Source: Hohaiivirga grylli | GTDB lineage: Bacteria; Pseudomonadota; Alphaproteobacteria; Rhizobiales; Beijerinckiaceae | Reading direction: 5' to 3' | NCBI RefSeq assembly: GCF_039655745.1 | Contig: NZ_JBBYXI010000002.1 | Coordinates: forward strand, 434,001 to 498,000 | Length of the DNA: 64,000 nucleotides | Shown: positions 61,080 to 64,000 of the stretch, one piece after another | How positions within the stretch are numbered: position 1 is the stretch's first letter | Layout: each line of letters begins with the position of its first letter | The notes under the pieces: model-generated | Databases searched by the model: none | What the model saw: the letters and a program-made list of their open reading frames with translations, nothing else | What the model was told of the DNA's origin: nothing | Translations under genes and position numbers: made by a program

Positions 61080-61110
61080 GATTCGGCCGGGTATGTTACC
61101 CGGCCGAATC
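61080..61110 (+). promoter_or_regulatory. Strong hairpin directly before the clpP ribosome-binding site
   Basis: GATTCGGCCGGGTA / TACCCGGCCGAATC, 14-bp perfect stem with a TGT loop, then TTTG. The clpP Shine-Dalgarno AGGAGA begins only 6 nt after it. The U-run is short, so it may be a weak terminator of tig, an RNase processing site or a translation control element. Confidence 0.75.
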
Positions 61111-61126
61111 TTTGTAGGAGAAAGAT

Positions 61127-61747
61127 ATGAGAGATCCAGTCGCTACTTATAATGCGCTTGTTCCGTACGTTATTGAGCAGTCATCGCGCGGAGAGCGGCA
61201 GTTCGATATCTATTCCCGTCTCCTGAGAGAGCGCATCATCTTTCTGACAGGTCAGGTTGATGATTACTCCGCTTCGTTGATTGTCGCCCAGCTTCTGTTT
61301 CTTGAAGCCGATAATCCAAAGAAAGAAATCTCATTTTATATCAACTCTCCGGGTGGCGTCGTAACCTCTGGTATGTCGATCTACGATACGATGCAGTTCA
61401 TTCGGTGTCCGGTATCGACACTGTGTGTTGGTCAGGCCGTTTCCATGGGCTCACTACTTTTGACTGCAGGTGAGGCTGGTATGCGCTTCTCCCTGCCAAA
61501 CTCACGCATCATGGTTCATCAGCCTTCTGGTGGCTTCCAGGGGCAGGTAACAGACATCATGATTCATGCGCGCGAAAGTGAAGCATTGAAGAGACGTCTG
61601 AATGAGATTTATGTGAAGCATACCGGGCAGGAGCTTTCCAAGGTTGAAGAGGCGCTTGATCGCGATAACTTCATGTCCCCGGAAGCTGCTAAGGATTTTG
61701 GCCTGATCGACCAGGTCATTGAAAAACGTCCTGAAACTAAGGAATAA
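61127..61747 (+). CDS. clpP: ATP-dependent Clp protease proteolytic subunit
   Basis: 206 aa. Catalytic Ser106 in GQAVSMGS, His131 in IMVHQPSGG, Asp180 in LDRDNFMSPEAAKDFG. Start and size are typical of the ClpP1 form. With ClpX or ClpA it forms the degradation chamber. AGGAGA lies 5 nt before the ATG. Standard order tig - clpP - clpX - lon. Confidence 0.98.
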   Translation: MRDPVATYNALVPYVIEQSSRGERQFDIYSRLLRERIIFLTGQVDDYSASLIVAQLLFLEADNPKKEISFYINSPGGVVTSGMSIYDTMQFIRCPVSTLCVGQAVSMGSLLLTAGEAGMRFSLPNSRIMVHQPSGGFQGQVTDIMIHARESEALKRRLNEIYVKHTGQELSKVEEALDRDNFMSPEAAKDFGLIDQVIEKRPETKE

Positions 61748-62044
61748 AAGAAATCTTGCCATAGAACTGCCATGAGCCTGTATTATTAACGGCTCATGGC
61801 GTGTAAAATGACTTAAATCGCATTGCTTGAACGTAATTTTAATAATTACAGGCTTTTTTAGTTCTGCTTCATGAATTTTGAAGTATGGGCATTTTGCCCA
61901 TCGATAATAATGTGTAGTAAAAAGTGGCTTGCGTCTTTAAAAAGCTGATTCCACAATACAAGGCTAAATCTGTCAGAAGTCATGAATGTATGGTTCATAT
62001 TGTGAAGCAGTTCATGGGTTTTAATAGTTTTTCGGAGAGAAGAT
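61748..62044 (+). other. clpP-clpX spacer with mutually exclusive RNA structures
   Basis: 297 nt without a gene. Hairpin A: GCCATGAGCC (61769-61778) with GGCTCATGGC (61791-61800). Its loop and 3' arm base CCTGTATTATTAA (61777-61789) also complements TTAATAATTACAGG (61839-61852) with one bulge, and that is followed by CTTTTTTAG, as in a terminator. Forming one would block the other, or the loop could give a pseudoknot. A third hairpin ATGGGCA/TGCCCAT lies at about 61885-61901. Consistent with attenuation of clpX, not proven. Confidence 0.5.
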
Positions 62045-63313
62045 ATGACCAAGGCTGGCAATAACGAAACAAAGAGCACTCTGTATTGCTCTTTTTGTGG
62101 CAAGAGCCAGCATGAGGTTCGTAAGCTGATTGCCGGCCCAACAGTGTTCATCTGTGATGAATGCGTTGAGCTGTGTATGGATATTATCCGCGAAGAAACC
62201 AAGTCTTCTCTTGTTAAGTCCGATGAAGGTGTGCCGACACCTAAGGAAATTCGTGGCGTCCTCGATGATTATGTCATTGGTCAGGATACTGCGAAGAAGG
62301 TTCTTTCTGTCGCTGTTCACAACCACTATAAGCGGTTGGCTCATGCTTCCAAGAATAGTGACGTTGAACTCTCCAAATCGAATATTCTGCTGATTGGGCC
62401 AACAGGTTCGGGTAAAACGCTGCTGGCGCAGACGCTTGCGCGCATTCTCGATGTTCCCTTTACAATGGCTGATGCCACAACTCTGACAGAGGCCGGTTAC
62501 GTCGGTGAAGATGTCGAGAATATCATTCTGAAGCTTCTTCAGGCTTCCGATTACAATGTCGAACGCGCACAGCGTGGCATTGTATATATCGACGAAATCG
62601 ACAAGATTTCCCGCAAATCAGATAATCCATCCATTACACGCGATGTTTCTGGTGAAGGTGTCCAGCAGGCATTGCTGAAGATCATGGAAGGAACGGTTGC
62701 TTCTGTTCCGCCTCAGGGTGGTCGTAAGCATCCTCAGCAGGAATTCCTGCAGGTTGATACAACCAATATCCTCTTTATCTGTGGTGGTGCGTTTGCTGGT
62801 CTTGAGCGCATTATCTCCCAAAGGGGGCAGGGTACATCTATCGGCTTTAATGCATCTGTTCAGGCTCCCGATGATCGCCGCACCGGTGAGATTTTCCGCG
62901 AAGTTGAGCCAGAAGATTTGCTGAAGTTCGGTTTGATCCCCGAGTTCGTTGGTCGTCTGCCAGTATTGGCAACCCTTGAAGATTTGGACGAGGCTGCTCT
63001 TGTCACAATCCTCAAGGAGCCTAAGAACGCTCTGGTTAAACAGTATCAGCGCCTGTTCGAAATGGAAAAGGTCGATCTGACATTCCAGGATGAAGCGCTC
63101 AGCATGATTGCCCGTAAGGCCATTGAACGCCGTACAGGTGCCCGCGGTCTGCGCTCCATTATGGAAGGCATCCTTCTGGAAACAATGTATGATCTTCCAG
63201 GCCTTGATTCTGTCGAGCAGGTTGTCATTGGTCCCGAGGTCGTTGAAGGAAAGGCTAAGCCCCTTTTCATTCATGGCGATCGGAAAGATGACAGTTCCTC
63301 CGCAACAGCTTAA
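62045..63313 (+). CDS. clpX: ATP-dependent Clp protease ATP-binding subunit ClpX
   Basis: 422 aa. N-terminal zinc-binding domain with Cys15, Cys18, Cys37 and Cys40 (CSFC, CDEC). Walker A GPTGSGKT (about residues 118-125), Walker B VYIDEIDKI, pore loop AGYVGEDVENI, the RKSDN region and a C-terminal R-domain with RRTGARGLRSIMEGILLE. Unfolds tagged substrates, including CtrA in Caulobacter, for ClpP. AGAGAAG precedes the ATG. Confidence 0.98.
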   Translation: MTKAGNNETKSTLYCSFCGKSQHEVRKLIAGPTVFICDECVELCMDIIREETKSSLVKSDEGVPTPKEIRGVLDDYVIGQDTAKKVLSVAVHNHYKRLAHASKNSDVELSKSNILLIGPTGSGKTLLAQTLARILDVPFTMADATTLTEAGYVGEDVENIILKLLQASDYNVERAQRGIVYIDEIDKISRKSDNPSITRDVSGEGVQQALLKIMEGTVASVPPQGGRKHPQQEFLQVDTTNILFICGGAFAGLERIISQRGQGTSIGFNASVQAPDDRRTGEIFREVEPEDLLKFGLIPEFVGRLPVLATLEDLDEAALVTILKEPKNALVKQYQRLFEMEKVDLTFQDEALSMIARKAIERRTGARGLRSIMEGILLETMYDLPGLDSVEQVVIGPEVVEGKAKPLFIHGDRKDDSSSATA

Positions 63314-63320
63314 TAACTGC

Positions 63321-63342
63321 AAGCAGATATTTGCTTATTTTT
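63321..63342 (+). terminator. Weak terminator after clpX
   Basis: AAGCA / TGCTT stem of 5 bp with a 6-nt loop, then ATTTTTAT. Short stem, so only tentative. Confidence 0.35.
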
Positions 63343-63384
63343 ATAGTGATTTGCGATTGTCTGCTCTTCGCGTATATTGCTGCG

Positions 63385-63413
63385 CTTGAAATTCAGAATA
63401 TGAAGCGCCACTT
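63385..63413 (+). promoter_or_regulatory. Candidate heat-shock (sigma-32) promoter of lon
   Basis: CTTGAAA (63385-63391), 14-nt spacer, CGCCACTT (63406-63413). This matches CTTGAAA-N11-16-CCCCATNT at most positions. It lies about 165 nt before the lon start, and lon is a classic heat-shock gene. Inference from the pattern only. Confidence 0.4.
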
Positions 63414-63576
63414 AGTATGATGCGTAGCTATGTATGCTCATCTCAAGAGGTGCGAACTACGTACCGGAGGCAATTCCTCAGCCTTGACCTGTTGTGAATG
63501 TGAGCCGCCGGTAGTCAGCCCATAAGTCTGCTTTTGCTAAAGGGAGTTATTGGGCGGTGTGGAAAGGAATGTCTTT

Positions 63577-64000
63577 ATGACACAAAACAAGTCTCGCAAG
63601 CCGGTCGTTCCAGGCACATCGGGGACTTATGCCGTTTTGCCTTTGCGCGATATCGTTGTGTTTCCGCATATGATTGTGCCGCTTTTCGTTGGTCGTGAAA
63701 AATCCATTCGCGCCCTTGAAGAGGTCGTGCGCAACGAGCAGCATATTCTGCTGGCAACACAGATAAATGCTGGAGATGATGATCCAGAGGTCGATGCTAT
63801 CTATAAAGTTGGCACCCTTGCATCTGTTCTTCAGCTATTGAAACTTCCAGATGGCACTGTAAAGGTTCTGGTTGAAGGCGCAGGACGTGCCAAGGTCAAA
63901 GCCTATTCACAGGTCAATGATTTCTATTCTGCAGAAGCAGAAGTTCTCACAGATGATCTGGGTGACCAGATTGAAGCTGAAGCTCTTGCACGTTCGGTCG
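63577..64000 (+). CDS. lon: Lon protease, N-terminal part (cut by window end)
   Basis: First 141 residues of the ATP-dependent protease Lon. After a short basic lead the LON substrate-binding domain begins: YAVLPLRDIVVFPHMIVPLFVGREKSIRALEEVV, then HILLATQINAGDDDPEVDAIYKVGTLASVLQLLKLPDGTVKVLVEGAGRAKV. AAAGGA precedes ATG 63577. The AAA and Ser-Lys protease domains are beyond the window. Its place after clpX is canonical. Confidence 0.97.
   Translation, partial: MTQNKSRKPVVPGTSGTYAVLPLRDIVVFPHMIVPLFVGREKSIRALEEVVRNEQHILLATQINAGDDDPEVDAIYKVGTLASVLQLLKLPDGTVKVLVEGAGRAKVKAYSQVNDFYSAEAEVLTDDLGDQIEAEALARSV

Overview
The window is 64 kb of an alphaproteobacterial chromosome with moderate GC. I infer the class from lineage-typical genes and neighbourhoods: a DUF3572 protein, dinB and divK together; the run pcm - tolC - PopZ-like - valS; DUF1489; an EipB/DUF1849 protein; a stand-alone NDUFS4-like complex I subunit; a tandem cold-shock protein next to DUF192; clpS-clpA; and a LexA box of the alphaproteobacterial GTTC-N7-GTTC type. 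A Rhodospirillales-like marine lineage is the best guess, but the sequence alone does not fix the genus. Six tRNA genes are present (Glu, Pro, Arg, Asn, Cys, Leu). There is no rRNA, CRISPR array, insertion sequence or integrase.

Layout. 1-5.2 kb: end of an AlaC/DapL-type aminotransferase, then hom, glpX and recJ. 5.4-8.2 kb: an AT-rich accessory patch behind tRNA-Glu. It holds a ribbon-helix-helix-like protein with an SSB-like C-terminal tip, divergent promoters, a possible small RNA or leader, a phage-type Bro-N protein and three tiny membrane proteins. 8.3-12.4 kb: an EthA-like Baeyer-Villiger monooxygenase with an alpha/beta hydrolase, divergent from an SOS-controlled Y-family polymerase and its zinc-ribbon partner. 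12.7-18 kb: HAD phosphatase, SulP transporter, aldose epimerase and two membrane proteins. 18.2-21.4 kb: cold-shock proteins, DUF192, two tRNAs, NDUFS4-like, DUF1090 and an Arg/Tyr-rich secreted protein. 21.5-26.1 kb: a polar amino-acid ABC transporter without its ATPase, a LysR regulator and a di-haem peroxidase. 26.3-33.4 kb: an envelope glycosylation operon (ArnT-like, GT2, LAB_N), then metC, an orphan periplasmic binding protein, sseA and an EamA exporter.

33.6-43.7 kb: tRNA-Asn and tRNA-Cys, pcm, tolC, a PopZ-like polar organiser, valS, DUF1489, a J-domain protein and a D,D-carboxypeptidase with a SPOR domain. 43.9-50.6 kb: the ClpS-ClpA N-degron machinery with a coupled membrane protein, RidA, EipB and dinB. 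50.8-55.4 kb: divK, a GNAT enzyme, rpmG, a NUDIX hydrolase and RNase R. 55.5-59.1 kb: glnA, PII and the NAD(P)HX repair enzyme. 59.3 kb to the end: tRNA-Leu and the protein quality-control run tig - clpP - clpX - lon, with lon cut by the window edge.

Most of the window is ordinary core genome. The parts most worth a second look are the accessory patch at 5.5-8.2 kb (especially the ribbon-helix-helix protein ending in DDDLPF), the SOS polymerase and zinc-ribbon pair, and the competing RNA structures between clpP and clpX.
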